Source of the DNA: Bacteroidales bacterium
GTDB taxonomy: Bacteria; Bacteroidota; Bacteroidia; Bacteroidales; VadinHA17
Direction of reading: 5' to 3'
DNA length: 64,000 nt
Assembly (NCBI GenBank): GCA_021738535.1
Contig: JAIPBU010000010.1
Span: 1 to 64,000 of the forward strand
Made by a program: the position numbers and the translations under genes. Numbering within the stretch: the first letter of the stretch is position 1; every line of letters begins with the position of its first letter. The notes under the pieces were generated by a model that was not told where the DNA came from, searched no databases, and worked only from the letters and a program-made list of their open reading frames with translations. Of the stretch, positions 9,338 through 18,496 are shown in pieces.

Positions 9338-9886
9338 ATGAATTATATTGACATAATTATCCTGGCTGTCCTTGCCTGGGCCCTTTTCAGGGGTTTTAAA
9401 AACGGGCTGTTTATCGAAATTGCATCCATAGCTGCACTGGTCATTGGTATCTGGGGTGCGATACGGTTCTCTTGGTTCACCCAGAATAAGCTGGTTGAGT
9501 TTTTTGATATGCAGGGACAATACCTTGGGCTCACTGCGTTTATAATTACCTTTATAGTAATAGTTATATTAATCCATTTCCTGGCCAGGGCTCTCGATAA
9601 ACTGCTTAAAGCCGTTGCCCTGGGTTTTGCCGTGAGGATACTGGGCATGGCCTTTGCACTTTTAAAGACTATACTAATACTGAGTATAGTGTTTATTGTA
9701 CTGAACACAATTGATGAAAAAGCAGGGTTCCTGCCCGAGGATAAGATTGATGATTCAAGGTTTTACAGGCCCGTGTCAGATTTTGCCCCCCTGCTGTTCC
9801 CTATAATTGAGGGTGGAGACCTGCGAAAAAGCTTCGATAATCTCAGGAAAAGAAGGGAAAAAGAAGATAAGCAGGCAATTATATAG
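9338..9886 (+). CDS. CvpA family inner-membrane protein
   Basis: 182 residues with four hydrophobic helices (about 5-20, 25-42, 63-82, 100-122) and a charged C-terminal tail. The start NYIDIIILAVLAWALFRGFKNG is typical of CvpA/colicin V production proteins, which are conserved inner-membrane proteins linked to envelope homeostasis and, in enterobacteria, to colicin V and purF expression. No purF is nearby. ATG start. It converges with the outer-membrane protein gene 25 bp downstream without an obvious terminator. Confidence 0.85.
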   Translation: MNYIDIIILAVLAWALFRGFKNGLFIEIASIAALVIGIWGAIRFSWFTQNKLVEFFDMQGQYLGLTAFIITFIVIVILIHFLARALDKLLKAVALGFAVRILGMAFALLKTILILSIVFIVLNTIDEKAGFLPEDKIDDSRFYRPVSDFAPLLFPIIEGGDLRKSFDNLRKRREKEDKQAII

Positions 9887-9910
9887 TAGTTCTATTCGCT
9901 GAGCCGGGGC

Positions 9911-10576
9911 TTACCCGTCGGAGGATGTTGAATGAAACAGGGTGTATGACACTGAAATCTGAAAAACACTATGCCTTAATGTTACAGTCTCCCTGTAGAC
10001 ATTTAAGGGTTTAAGACCTATATTGTACCTTATACCGGCCGAGAGATTCTCAATAATTTCATACCTGACACCCAGGTTTAATCCGATATCAAAGAATTCC
10101 CTCTGGTCTACAAGGTCTTCCTCCGTTTCATGAATAACCACGCCCTGGTCTATAATCTGGTTTAAGTACCTTGCAGAAAGGCGGAAGCCTAACTGCGGAC
10201 CTGCCTCAATGCCTAATTTATCATTAATACGGTACTGAGCCATAAGGGGCAGGAGTAAATATGTATGTTTCTCATCAGAGATATATTCATAATCGGTTGT
10301 TTCAACAAAGGTGTGCTGCTTGCCTCCCTGGAGTGAAATCAGTAATTCGGGCTGAAAAGACAGTTTGTCAGAATATGGCATGTTAGCAAATACACCAAGA
10401 TTACCCGCAAGCCTTATATCTACCTGGTGTTTGTCGGAAGTGAGCATATCCGCAAAATTTATTCCCCCTTTAACACCTGCTGAAGTGTTTTTTAATATGG
10501 TATTAATATCCTGCGCACCGGAATTTAGGACAAAAATAACAGACAGGCATGAAGCCAGCATAAAACTTTTTTTCAT
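9911..10576 (-). CDS. Outer-membrane beta-barrel protein (PorT-like family)
   Basis: 221 residues. The start at 10576 (MKKSFMLASCL) gives a signal peptide ending near NSGAQD; upstream codons add an atypical leader. The mature part has alternating hydrophobic strands, GVKGGINFADM at its start, GIEAGPQLGFRLSARY, and NLSAGIRYNIGL near the end, typical of the small 8-10-strand OMP_b-brl_2 group of Bacteroidota. It likely sits in the outer membrane; function unknown. Divergent from tyrS. Confidence 0.8.
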   Translation of the reverse strand: MKKSFMLASCLSVIFVLNSGAQDINTILKNTSAGVKGGINFADMLTSDKHQVDIRLAGNLGVFANMPYSDKLSFQPELLISLQGGKQHTFVETTDYEYISDEKHTYLLLPLMAQYRINDKLGIEAGPQLGFRLSARYLNQIIDQGVVIHETEEDLVDQREFFDIGLNLGVRYEIIENLSAGIRYNIGLKPLNVYRETVTLRHSVFQISVSYTLFHSTSSDG

Positions 10577-10652
10577 CACAAAATAATATTTAAATTTAGT
10601 TAATGTGTGAATTGCATTTGGGGAGTAAATATAAGACAAATTTCTTTTTTAC

Positions 10653-10660
10653 TATATTTG
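10653..10660 (+). promoter_or_regulatory. Candidate -7 promoter element (TATATTTG)
   Basis: Matches TAnnTTTG, 30 bp before the tyrS ATG, in the divergent tyrS/OMP intergenic region. No well-spaced -33 TTG. Confidence 0.35.
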
Positions 10661-10689
10661 CCTTCTCAAAAAGAAAAACATCTGTATAA

Positions 10690-11982
10690 ATGAATTTCGT
10701 TGACGAATTAAGCTGGAGGGGTATGTTACATGATATTACTCCCGGAACCAAGGCACATCTTGATAAAGAAAGAATTGCGGGATATGTAGGATTCGATCCC
10801 TCCTCTGATTCATTGCATATAGGCCATCTTGTACAGGTAATGCTGCTAAAACATTTCCAGCGCTCAGGGCATACTCCCGTTGCCCTTGTTGGCGGAGCCA
10901 CAGGAATGATAGGCGATCCCTCAGGAAAGAATAGCGAAAGGAACCTTCTTAGTGAGGACCAGTTACGAAATAATGAAGAGGGGATTAAAAAGCAGCTTTC
11001 GAAGTTTCTCGATTTTGAGTCGGACATCCCAAACAGGGCCCTTCTGGTCAATAACTACGACTGGATGAAAGATTACAGCTTCCTTGGATTTATTAGGGAC
11101 ATTGGAAAGCACATAACCGTTAATTATATGATGTCCAAAGATTCTGTTAAGAAACGACTGGGCAGTGATACCAAACAGGGCATGTCGTTTACCGAATTTT
11201 CATACCAACTGGTACAGGGCTATGATTTTCTTACCCTGTACCGGGACCATAATTGCAAGCTTCAGATGGGCGGATCAGACCAGTGGGGTAATATTGTTAC
11301 CGGTACAGAACTCATTAGGAGGAAAGAAGACGGGGTGGCTTTCGCCTTAACATCGCCATTAATAACAAAATCGGACGGGACCAAGTTTGGTAAGACTGAG
11401 TCCGGTAATGTGTGGCTTGACCCTGAGAAAACATCACCATACAAGTTTTACCAGTTCTGGCTGAATGTTTCTGATGAGGATGCGGCAAAGTATATCAGGA
11501 TATTTACCGTACTGGGAAAAGAGGAAATTGAAAGCCTTGTTAAAGAGCATCAAAATGCTCCTCATGCCAGGTTGCTGCAGAAAAAACTGGCGTCCGAAAT
11601 GACCATAATGGTACATTCCGAAGAAGCTCTCAATGCCTCTGTTGAGGCCTCAGATATTCTCTTTGGAAAGGGTACAACGGAATCACTGCACAGGATGGAT
11701 GAAAATACTTTTCTCTCGGTTTTCGAAGGAGTACCTACTTATGACATTGAACCCGGTGTGCTAAAAGAGAATGTCAATGTTGTTGATCTGTGTGTTGACA
11801 TGGCACCTGTATTCGGTTCAAAAGGAGAGATAAGAAGGCTCATGAAAGGGGGCGGCTTTTCAGTAAATAAGAAGAAAGTTAACGATCCGGAAACTGTTAT
11901 TGATCCTTCATACCTACTCAATGATAAGTATATTCTTATACAAAAGGGTAAAAAGAACTATTTTGTGATCAGGCTCAAATAA
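10690..11982 (+). CDS. tyrS: Tyrosyl-tRNA synthetase
   Basis: 430 residues, the normal length. It charges tRNA-Tyr in two ATP-dependent steps in the cytoplasm. Class I signatures: HIGH at 43-46 and KFGKT at 232-236, the usual bacterial TyrS form of KMSKS. The tyrosine/ATP pocket region GGSDQWGNI (194-202) is present. The C-terminal S4-like RNA-binding domain is about residues 360-425 ([16 protein letters not shown]). ATG start. The Wzz-like gene begins 72 bp downstream on the same strand and may be co-transcribed. Confidence 0.97.
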   Translation: MNFVDELSWRGMLHDITPGTKAHLDKERIAGYVGFDPSSDSLHIGHLVQVMLLKHFQRSGHTPVALVGGATGMIGDPSGKNSERNLLSEDQLRNNEEGIKKQLSKFLDFESDIPNRALLVNNYDWMKDYSFLGFIRDIGKHITVNYMMSKDSVKKRLGSDTKQGMSFTEFSYQLVQGYDFLTLYRDHNCKLQMGGSDQWGNIVTGTELIRRKEDGVAFALTSPLITKSDGTKFGKTESGNVWLDPEKTSPYKFYQFWLNVSDEDAAKYIRIFTVLGKEEIESLVKEHQNAPHARLLQKKLASEMTIMVHSEEALNASVEASDILFGKGTTESLHRMDENTFLSVFEGVPTYDIEPGVLKENVNVVDLCVDMAPVFGSKGEIRRLMKGGGFSVNKKKVNDPETVIDPSYLLNDKYILIQKGKKNYFVIRLK

Positions 11983-12054
11983 TTTCAATCATCTTCATAT
12001 ATGGTACTTTTTTATTAGCTTTAGGCATAAATTATATGTCACAAAGTACTATAA

Positions 12055-13008
12055 ATGAAAGATAAAGACCACCCTTCATTTCGCCTCGACTCTTTTAATC
12101 TCCTGGATTTTATCCTGATGCATTGGAGAGTATACCTGCTTACTGGTATTATTGCCTTTACCGGTTCGGTAGTTTTCTCACTTTTGCTTTCTCCAAAATT
12201 CAGTTCGGAGGTTATTCTCTATCCCTCTTCTAATGTGAGTGACCCCGGGGCCAATCTCTATGGTAAAGAGGCATCCAAAACAACCTTCGGGGATGAAGAG
12301 GCAGTTGAAAAAATATTGCAGATTCTGCGTTCTGATGAAATAAAGTCCGGCCTTGTCAGTAAATATTCATTGTTTGATCATTATGATATCAGACCCGGTG
12401 AAAAGTACAGGTATACAAAACTGGACCGTATGCTTGATCGTAATATTGATTTTGACAAAACCAGGTTTATGTCTGTACGGCTTACGGTCATGGATGAAGA
12501 TCCTGAGATGGCGGCAGCTATGGCAAATGATATTGCCGCCATGATAGACAGTATTTTTAACAGGCTTATTAAAAGCGCAGGGGAGAAGTACCTGGATGTA
12601 TTGGAGAAACAGCATGCAGAGCAACTGGCTCTCATAAAAAGTTATGAAGATTCTCTCAATTATTTGAAACGCAAGATGCAAAAAAATGGTGGCAATTATG
12701 ACATGAGTGCAAGCCGGGTTGACAACATGGCTGAGTATGGGCCGGATTTTGTCAGGTACAGTGAGAATCACCAGTTTGCCATTGAAGATCTTGGCGTTAT
12801 AAGGCAGAGGCTGGCAGAGGCAGGGATCAGTGCAAGGGAGGATTTTTCCTATGCACTTGTAGTAAACGAGGCGCAGGTGGCTGAGAAGAAATCATATCCC
12901 AATCGTACATTAATAGTATTGCTTACTACATTTTCCACTTTATTATTTGTTCTGTTAATTATGATCATACTTGAGGGATACACTGCCCTTCGGAAGAGGA
13001 CTGAATGA
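12055..13008 (+). CDS. Wzz-like polysaccharide chain-length/co-polymerase protein
   Basis: 317 residues. Transmembrane helices near both ends (about 21-42 and 285-305) flank a periplasmic part with coiled-coil character (about 165-215, EKYLDVLEKQHAEQLALI). This is the Wzz/PCP layout. There is no C-terminal tyrosine-kinase domain, so it is closer to Wzz than to BY-kinase fusions. Such proteins set the length of polysaccharide made by a Wzy polymerase. It is followed after 3 bp by an O-antigen ligase/polymerase-like gene, which supports the role. No glycosyltransferases or flippase are nearby. Confidence 0.75.
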   Translation: MKDKDHPSFRLDSFNLLDFILMHWRVYLLTGIIAFTGSVVFSLLLSPKFSSEVILYPSSNVSDPGANLYGKEASKTTFGDEEAVEKILQILRSDEIKSGLVSKYSLFDHYDIRPGEKYRYTKLDRMLDRNIDFDKTRFMSVRLTVMDEDPEMAAAMANDIAAMIDSIFNRLIKSAGEKYLDVLEKQHAEQLALIKSYEDSLNYLKRKMQKNGGNYDMSASRVDNMAEYGPDFVRYSENHQFAIEDLGVIRQRLAEAGISAREDFSYALVVNEAQVAEKKSYPNRTLIVLLTTFSTLLFVLLIMIILEGYTALRKRTE

Positions 13009-13011
13009 TTT

Positions 13012-14475
13012 ATGCCAGACAGTAAATCAAATAGTAATATTAGTAAAGCAGCCCGGAATAATAAGTACATGCTTGCCCTGGTGGCCGGTTTCCTCTTTCT
13101 GTCTGCCAGTTTTTTTTTCCTGGCATCCGGGAATTACCTCATCCTTCTGCTCCCGGTTTTTCTGTTGCTTATCGTGATAGCGTTTTTATCAATAGATAAG
13201 TTTTTTCTGATACTTCTTTTCGCCGTTCCCTTATCCGTTCAGCTGAGGTTCCTGGTAAATGACCCGCCGGCCAACCTGTACCTGCCTACTGAGATAATGG
13301 CCTTTATTATATTGATAATCATGATCTACAAGCTTGTGGGAAGCCGGGAATATGACAGGAAGCTCCTTACCAGGCATGTCAGTATAATAGTCTTTATAAT
13401 GCTTTTCTGGATGCTGGTGACCTCGCTGACCGGTGAGTTGACAGGTGTTTCCCTTAAGTACTTTGTTGCAAGGCTATGGTTTGTAAGTGCTTTTTACTTC
13501 CTGGCCCTGGAGCTTTTCAGAAAACGAGGGTTTATTAAAAGGGCTGTGCTGGCATATATGGCCGGGATGGTACCGGTGGTGATATATAATATAGTCAACC
13601 TTTACCGCTCAGGTCTCTTCAATCAGAGAGCAGCTCATTCTTCAATGAATCCGTTCTTTAATGATCACACTTCCTTCGGGGCTGCGCTGGCCTTTCTCAT
13701 ACCTGTCTGTATATGGTTTGTATATAAGGCATCTCCGGGGATAAAGAGGATTATTTACTTAATGATGCTGTTAATATTCATAGCGGGAATAGTATTTTCA
13801 TACAGCAGGGCGGCATGGATAAGCCTTTTTGCCGGGCTTTTCTTTGGGGTATTGATGTTGCTTAAGATATCATGGCGGATAACAATACCATCAGCAATAC
13901 TTACTTTCTTTATTATTGTGATGCTGTGGCCTTCAGTTGTTATTAAGTTGAATGACATAAACCAGCGATCATCCGGCAATATGGCCGAACACCTCAGGTC
14001 AGTGGCCAATATCAGCAGTGACGATTCAAACATGGAAAGGATTAACAGGTGGAAGTGTGCTCTAAAGATGGGGGCAGAAAGACCCCTTACAGGCTGGGGG
14101 GGCGGCAGCTACCAGTTCCTTTATGCCCCATACCAGCTGTCGCACGACAGGACACCCATAAGTACCAACTTCGGTAGCAGGGGAAATGCCCACAGCGAAT
14201 ACCTTGGTGCTTTCGCAGAAACAGGCATTCCCGGGGCTGTAATATTTATATTGCTGGTTGTTTTTGCAATAGCTGCGGGACTAAGGGCATGGGATAAGAA
14301 CACGGATCAGCGCTACCTTGTCCTTGCCCTGCTGTGCGGCCTTCTGAGCTATTTTATTCATGGTGCCCTGAATAATTTTCTCGATACGGATAAGATAGCT
14401 GCGCTTTTCTGGATGTATATTGCCGCACTTGTTGTTTTAAAGGACAGGGCCACCAACAAGCCATCATTGCAATAA
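13012..14475 (+). CDS. O-antigen ligase/polymerase-family membrane protein (Wzy/WaaL-like)
   Basis: 487 residues with about 11-12 hydrophobic helices spread over the whole length. Family marks: SYSRAAWISL (about 263-272) in the middle, a large periplasmic loop (about 300-385) with RWKCALKMGAERPLTGWGGGSY, and AHSEYLGAFAETGIPG after it. These features occur in both Wzy polymerases and WaaL ligases, so the exact reaction (polymerising or ligating lipid-linked glycan) is not decided. Pairing with the Wzz-like gene 3 bp upstream favours a polymerase. A terminator-like hairpin follows. Confidence 0.8.
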   Translation: MPDSKSNSNISKAARNNKYMLALVAGFLFLSASFFFLASGNYLILLLPVFLLLIVIAFLSIDKFFLILLFAVPLSVQLRFLVNDPPANLYLPTEIMAFIILIIMIYKLVGSREYDRKLLTRHVSIIVFIMLFWMLVTSLTGELTGVSLKYFVARLWFVSAFYFLALELFRKRGFIKRAVLAYMAGMVPVVIYNIVNLYRSGLFNQRAAHSSMNPFFNDHTSFGAALAFLIPVCIWFVYKASPGIKRIIYLMMLLIFIAGIVFSYSRAAWISLFAGLFFGVLMLLKISWRITIPSAILTFFIIVMLWPSVVIKLNDINQRSSGNMAEHLRSVANISSDDSNMERINRWKCALKMGAERPLTGWGGGSYQFLYAPYQLSHDRTPISTNFGSRGNAHSEYLGAFAETGIPGAVIFILLVVFAIAAGLRAWDKNTDQRYLVLALLCGLLSYFIHGALNNFLDTDKIAALFWMYIAALVVLKDRATNKPSLQ

Positions 14476-14484
14476 TGCAACAAT

Positions 14485-14507
14485 AGCCCGGTTTCACCCC
14501 GGGTTTT
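14485..14507 (+). terminator. Probable rho-independent terminator
   Basis: CCCGG (14487-14491) and CCGGG (14499-14503) pair around a 7-nt loop, followed by TTTT, 10 bp after the O-antigen ligase-like stop codon. Short stem, moderate support. Confidence 0.5.
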
Positions 14508-14577
14508 GATGTCCAGAAATCTAAATTTATTCACCACCCTCCGGGCGAGACTCTTCGGAGTGGACTCAATATTCCAT

Positions 14578-15810
14578 TTAAAATAAATTGGCAGCTATAA
14601 TAGATACATCATCGAACAAATGAGGATTATCATCTGGAATGCCAAGCTCAGCAATCAGGGAACTTATGTTTTTGTCAATTGTTTCTTCGTTGGCTATGTG
14701 CTTTTCGATAGGCTTTGTACCGATGTCATGCCCGTCTTCTCCCTTAATCTCAGATAATCCATCAGTATAACAAACTATTTTTGATGGATGGCTGATTTCC
14801 GTTATAGTATTTTCAATAAAGGGTATTTCATCCAGCATCCCTATGCCAACACTCTTTGCTTCAAGGTATTTTATTGATCCGTCAACAGTATCATAAAGAA
14901 CAGGGGGGTTATGGGCTGCGTTAATATACTCCAGTTCTTTTGTATCATGGTTATAGCGTGCAACAAAGAAGGTCAGGAATTTTTCCCCGGAGGCATTGGT
15001 GACAACTACTTCATTCAGTTTATGAAGTAGTTTTACCAGGTCAACATCAGCTGTAAAAAGTGCCCGGAAGGTTGCCTGGAAGTTAGACATAAGAAGTGCG
15101 GCGGATATCCCTTTGCCCGATACATCAGCTATGCACAGCCCGGTGATATTTTCAGACAGCCTTATGCAGTCGTAATAGTCGCCTCCAATTTCATAATGCG
15201 GGTGATAATAGCCGGTAACAAATATTTTCCCGTCCCGTGGAAGGGCATCATTATCAGGGATAAGCAATGTTTGCATCCGGGCAGCCAGCTCAAGCTCTTT
15301 TTTCAGTGCCTCCTGCCTGAGACTTTCCCTGAAGAGTTTGATATTCTCAATGGCAACAATGATAATATTGGAAATAGTCTGCATGAAATGAAGATGTTTG
15401 AGCACAGGGCTCATACCTTCTGCTTCTTCCTCTATGTCGCCTATCAGCACATAAGATAATGGTTTGTTATTATTGAATACAGGAAATATGATATCCACAT
15501 TGGGTATGCCGATGTCGTCTGATACGGAAACAATCTTTGTTTCTTTGATATCAGCAAGTTGCTTTACCGGGTCTATTGATGATGCTTTATTTTCCGGAAA
15601 GCCGGCATTAAGCATGCATGTCCATTCACCTTTTTCCCGGAAAAGAATAAGGATCTTATCTATGTTTAGTTCCTGCCTCAGGATGTTTTCATACTTGTCC
15701 AGCAGTTCTTCTGCCGATAAGTTGGCATTAATGGACTTGGTAATATCCAGCAGGGAGTCCAGTTTATACCTGGACATCTTCAATCTTTTCCTGGATGATC
15801 CTTTGTCCAT
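14578..15810 (-). CDS. GAF-like/SpoIIE (PP2C-type) serine phosphatase, RsbU-like
   Basis: 410 residues, no signal peptide or membrane helix. The N-terminal half (about 25-165) looks like a GAF-type sensor domain. The C-terminal SpoIIE/PP2C domain (about 190-408) shows GGDYYDCIRL, IADVSGKGISAALLMSNF and CYTDGLSEIKG, holding the metal-binding aspartates. Relatives dephosphorylate STAS-domain anti-anti-sigma proteins in partner-switching pathways. No STAS or anti-sigma kinase gene lies nearby, so the partner is unknown. It begins 11 bp after efp and is probably co-transcribed with it. Confidence 0.88.
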   Translation of the reverse strand: MDKGSSRKRLKMSRYKLDSLLDITKSINANLSAEELLDKYENILRQELNIDKILILFREKGEWTCMLNAGFPENKASSIDPVKQLADIKETKIVSVSDDIGIPNVDIIFPVFNNNKPLSYVLIGDIEEEAEGMSPVLKHLHFMQTISNIIIVAIENIKLFRESLRQEALKKELELAARMQTLLIPDNDALPRDGKIFVTGYYHPHYEIGGDYYDCIRLSENITGLCIADVSGKGISAALLMSNFQATFRALFTADVDLVKLLHKLNEVVVTNASGEKFLTFFVARYNHDTKELEYINAAHNPPVLYDTVDGSIKYLEAKSVGIGMLDEIPFIENTITEISHPSKIVCYTDGLSEIKGEDGHDIGTKPIEKHIANEETIDKNISSLIAELGIPDDNPHLFDDVSIIAANLF

Positions 15811-15821
15811 TTAAACAGCTC

Positions 15822-16385
15822 TTATTTTACTCTTTCTACGTATGATTTATCCCTTGTGTCTACCTTTATCTTTTCGCCTGTATTGATGAAGAGAGGAACC
15901 ATTACAGTGCTGCCGGTCTCAATGGTTGCAGGTTTCAGAGTATTTGTGGCAGTGTCTCCTTTTACGCCCGGTTCGGTATAGGTAATCTCCATTACTACGA
16001 ATTGTGGCAGCTCAACGGATATAATATTCTCATCATCCGCATGAACAACGACCTCCACTTCCTGCCCTTCTTTCATAAGCTCAAAATTCTCGATAAGAGA
16101 TTCATTTACCGTTATCTGCTCATAGGTCTGTGTATGCATAAAAACAAAGCCCATATCATCCTTGTAAAGGTACTGGTAAGGTCTTCTTTCAACTCTTGCT
16201 TCAGTAACCTTGGTACCAGAGGGGAAGGTGTTATCTATTACTTTTCCGGTGGTAACACTTTTTAATTTTGTCCTTACAAAAGCCGGTCCCTTACCTGGTT
16301 TAACATGCTGAAACTGCACTATGGCATAGAGGTCATTGTTGTATTCGATAACCATGCCATTTCTAAAATCAGAAGTACTTGCCAT
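15822..16385 (-). CDS. efp: Translation elongation factor P
   Basis: 187 residues, full length. EF-P enters the ribosomal E site and relieves stalling at consecutive prolines. The KOW-like first domain carries the loop KPGKGPAF with Lys32 at the tip, the position modified in many bacteria. Two OB-like domains follow ([18 protein letters not shown], and the C-terminal [18 protein letters not shown] signature). No epmA-type or other modification gene is adjacent. ATG start; the SpoIIE phosphatase gene follows 11 bp downstream. Confidence 0.97.
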   Translation of the reverse strand: MASTSDFRNGMVIEYNNDLYAIVQFQHVKPGKGPAFVRTKLKSVTTGKVIDNTFPSGTKVTEARVERRPYQYLYKDDMGFVFMHTQTYEQITVNESLIENFELMKEGQEVEVVVHADDENIISVELPQFVVMEITYTEPGVKGDTATNTLKPATIETGSTVMVPLFINTGEKIKVDTRDKSYVERVK

Positions 16386-16488
16386 AAACTATCCTGGATT
16401 GATATTTATATAAATTTTTTTTATTAATATTTTACAAATATATCATTTAGAAATTAAAGTCTTACATAAAGTGTGTATACCCCGAAAA

Positions 16489-17184
16489 TTAAGGCTTTGT
16501 TTTACCACCAAGGATATTTTTTTTAGGAATGGTTGCAATAAAGTCTTTCAGATAAAAAGGTTCAAAATATGCCACATCCTCAAAGTCTTTATCTTCCAGT
16601 GCTGTAAAAGCAGGTTTGCACATATATTCCGCTGAGATACGGAAGGATTCGCTGAAATATGCTGATTTATGTTTGATAATCCCTTTGCATTTTTCTGCAC
16701 CGTCGCCAAAGAAGAGCACACTTCCTTTTTCCAGGAAAGCAGAAAATGAGTTTTCATCTATTACCCGGGCATTTATCTTCTCTTCCTGCCTGCCTTCACT
16801 GTCATATACAGCTGTATATACTTCCATGCGCCTGGCGTCTATCAAAGGGCAGTAATAGTCATATTTACCAGGTTCCACTGCACCATAGTACATTAGCAGG
16901 GGGGTAGGTATTGCGATCAGGGATATATCTGAAGCGTAAGCTATGCCCTTCGCCGCAGATACACCTATTCGTAAGCCTGTATAGGATCCCGGTCCCTTAC
17001 TTACTGCAATTGCATCAAGGTCAGTGGTTTTAATACCTGCTTTTTTCAATATTTTTTCAATAAGCACGGTGAGCTGTGCTGCATGAGACCTTTCTTCAGT
17101 GCTTTCCTGTATGTCGACAAGCTCACCTTTCCGGCAAAGAGCTACCGTGCAAATACTTGTGGCTGTATCAATGCATAATATCAT
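16489..17184 (-). CDS. tsaB: tRNA threonylcarbamoyladenosine biosynthesis protein TsaB
   Basis: 231 residues. TsaB is a catalytically inactive ASKHA-fold partner of TsaD and is needed for t6A37 formation on ANN-decoding tRNAs. Marks: N-terminal ILCIDTATSICTVAL, then RSHAAQL and SKGPGSYTGLRIGVSAAKG (about 62-80). The length is normal for Bacteroidota TsaB. It starts 8 bp after the HlyD-family gene and is probably transcribed with it, although the functions look unrelated. Confidence 0.92.
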   Translation of the reverse strand: MILCIDTATSICTVALCRKGELVDIQESTEERSHAAQLTVLIEKILKKAGIKTTDLDAIAVSKGPGSYTGLRIGVSAAKGIAYASDISLIAIPTPLLMYYGAVEPGKYDYYCPLIDARRMEVYTAVYDSEGRQEEKINARVIDENSFSAFLEKGSVLFFGDGAEKCKGIIKHKSAYFSESFRISAEYMCKPAFTALEDKDFEDVAYFEPFYLKDFIATIPKKNILGGKTKP

Positions 17185-17192
17185 TGCCAGTA

Positions 17193-18455
17193 TTATTCAT
17201 CAATTTTAAACAATTCTTCTCTTGGCAGGATCTCAATAAGAGTACTGTCTGATAACTTTTTACTTATTGCACTGTATGGTGCACTTATTACCTCTGCATT
17301 TTCTTGTACTCCGGAAATGATTTCTATGAAGTTATTGTCCTGTATACCGGTTTTTACCTCGCGGGCAAGGGCATAGGTGCCGTCAGATTCGAAAACAATG
17401 GTCTTTTCCTCTTCATCCGCAAGGGTTAGTGCTGCATTACTTGAATCTGTTCGTATGGTGACTGACTGTATTGGGACGGTGATAATATCCTGCCTTGTTT
17501 CTGTCTGTATTTCTACCGTAGTAGACATTCCCGGCCTGAAAGGATTGTTATCCCCGTTGTTTTCAAGGCTGCTGTAACTTGAGGGCAATACAAGTATTTT
17601 TACATCAAATGTAGTAACCTGGTCAGATGTGGCACCCGTTGTTTTTGCTGAATTGGCAATCTCTGTTACTATGCCTTTGAATTTATGATCAAGATATGCA
17701 TCAACTTCTATAATCGCGGTATCGTTAAGACTGACTTTAATAATATCATTCTCATTGACTTCAACCCTGGCTTCCATCCGTGTAAGATCGGCAATTCTCA
17801 GCACTTCTGTGCCCGACATCATTTCGGTACCCACAACTCTTTCTCCCTGCTCTACAAGCAATGATGATACCGTACCTGACATGGGAGCGTAAACGGTTGT
17901 TTTTGTAAGGTTTTCGTTTGCTTCATTAAGAGAGGCTTCTGAACTTTTCACAGAAAAGCGTGCTGCTTCTACTTCGGCTTCTGCTACTTTATAGGATGCT
18001 TCTGACTGCTCGAATTCGGATTCAGAGATAGTGTTTTCTTCAAATAGTTTCTTGCTTCTCTTGTAGGCCAGTTCCGCCTGGATATACTGTGCTTTGGCCT
18101 GGGACAATCTTGCCCTGGCAGATTCAAGGGCTGCCTGTGCCCTGTCCCTCATCGAAATATAAGTATCGGGCTTGATATTAAAGAGAAGGTCGCCTGCGTT
18201 AACGTAGTCGCCTTCAGCCACATTCAGAAGGACTATCTCACCTGATACGTCAGGGCTAAGCTTTACCTCTTTCTCAGGTTGTATTTTTCCGTTGGCAGTG
18301 ATCATTTCCACTATTGTCCGTTTTTCAGCTTTTTCAACTGCTACTTTTATCATCAGTTCTTTGCCGAACCAGCCCTGCTTTTTTCCAATGACAGCCAGTA
18401 CCAGCAGGCCAGCAACTATTATAACCAGGATTTTCAGAAGTTTATTTGATTTCAT
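17193..18455 (-). CDS. HlyD/MacA-type periplasmic adaptor of an efflux system
   Basis: 420 residues. An N-terminal membrane anchor (about 7-24) is followed by a biotinyl-lipoyl half (SGEIVLLNVAEGDYVNAGDLL), a long alpha-hairpin coiled coil (about 105-190, rich in Ala/Glu), the second lipoyl half (VYAPMSGTVSSLLVEQGERV), and beta-barrel and membrane-proximal domains. Such adaptors link an inner-membrane pump to TolC. The TolC-family gene is 41 bp upstream. No ABC or RND pump gene is adjacent, which is unusual for this pairing. MacA-like by overall layout. Confidence 0.9.
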   Translation of the reverse strand: MKSNKLLKILVIIVAGLLVLAVIGKKQGWFGKELMIKVAVEKAEKRTIVEMITANGKIQPEKEVKLSPDVSGEIVLLNVAEGDYVNAGDLLFNIKPDTYISMRDRAQAALESARARLSQAKAQYIQAELAYKRSKKLFEENTISESEFEQSEASYKVAEAEVEAARFSVKSSEASLNEANENLTKTTVYAPMSGTVSSLLVEQGERVVGTEMMSGTEVLRIADLTRMEARVEVNENDIIKVSLNDTAIIEVDAYLDHKFKGIVTEIANSAKTTGATSDQVTTFDVKILVLPSSYSSLENNGDNNPFRPGMSTTVEIQTETRQDIITVPIQSVTIRTDSSNAALTLADEEEKTIVFESDGTYALAREVKTGIQDNNFIEIISGVQENAEVISAPYSAISKKLSDSTLIEILPREELFKIDE

Positions 18456-18496
18456 ATTTTGAAAGCTTAGATTATGCGGATTATATATATTGATTA

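Noticed and set aside
10596-11051. 151-codon minus-strand frame
   Set aside because: Antisense to tyrS, which has full family motifs; a shadow frame.
11383-11397. Mutated KMSKS loop in TyrS (KFGKT)
   Set aside because: KFGKT is the normal form in bacterial TyrS of this type.
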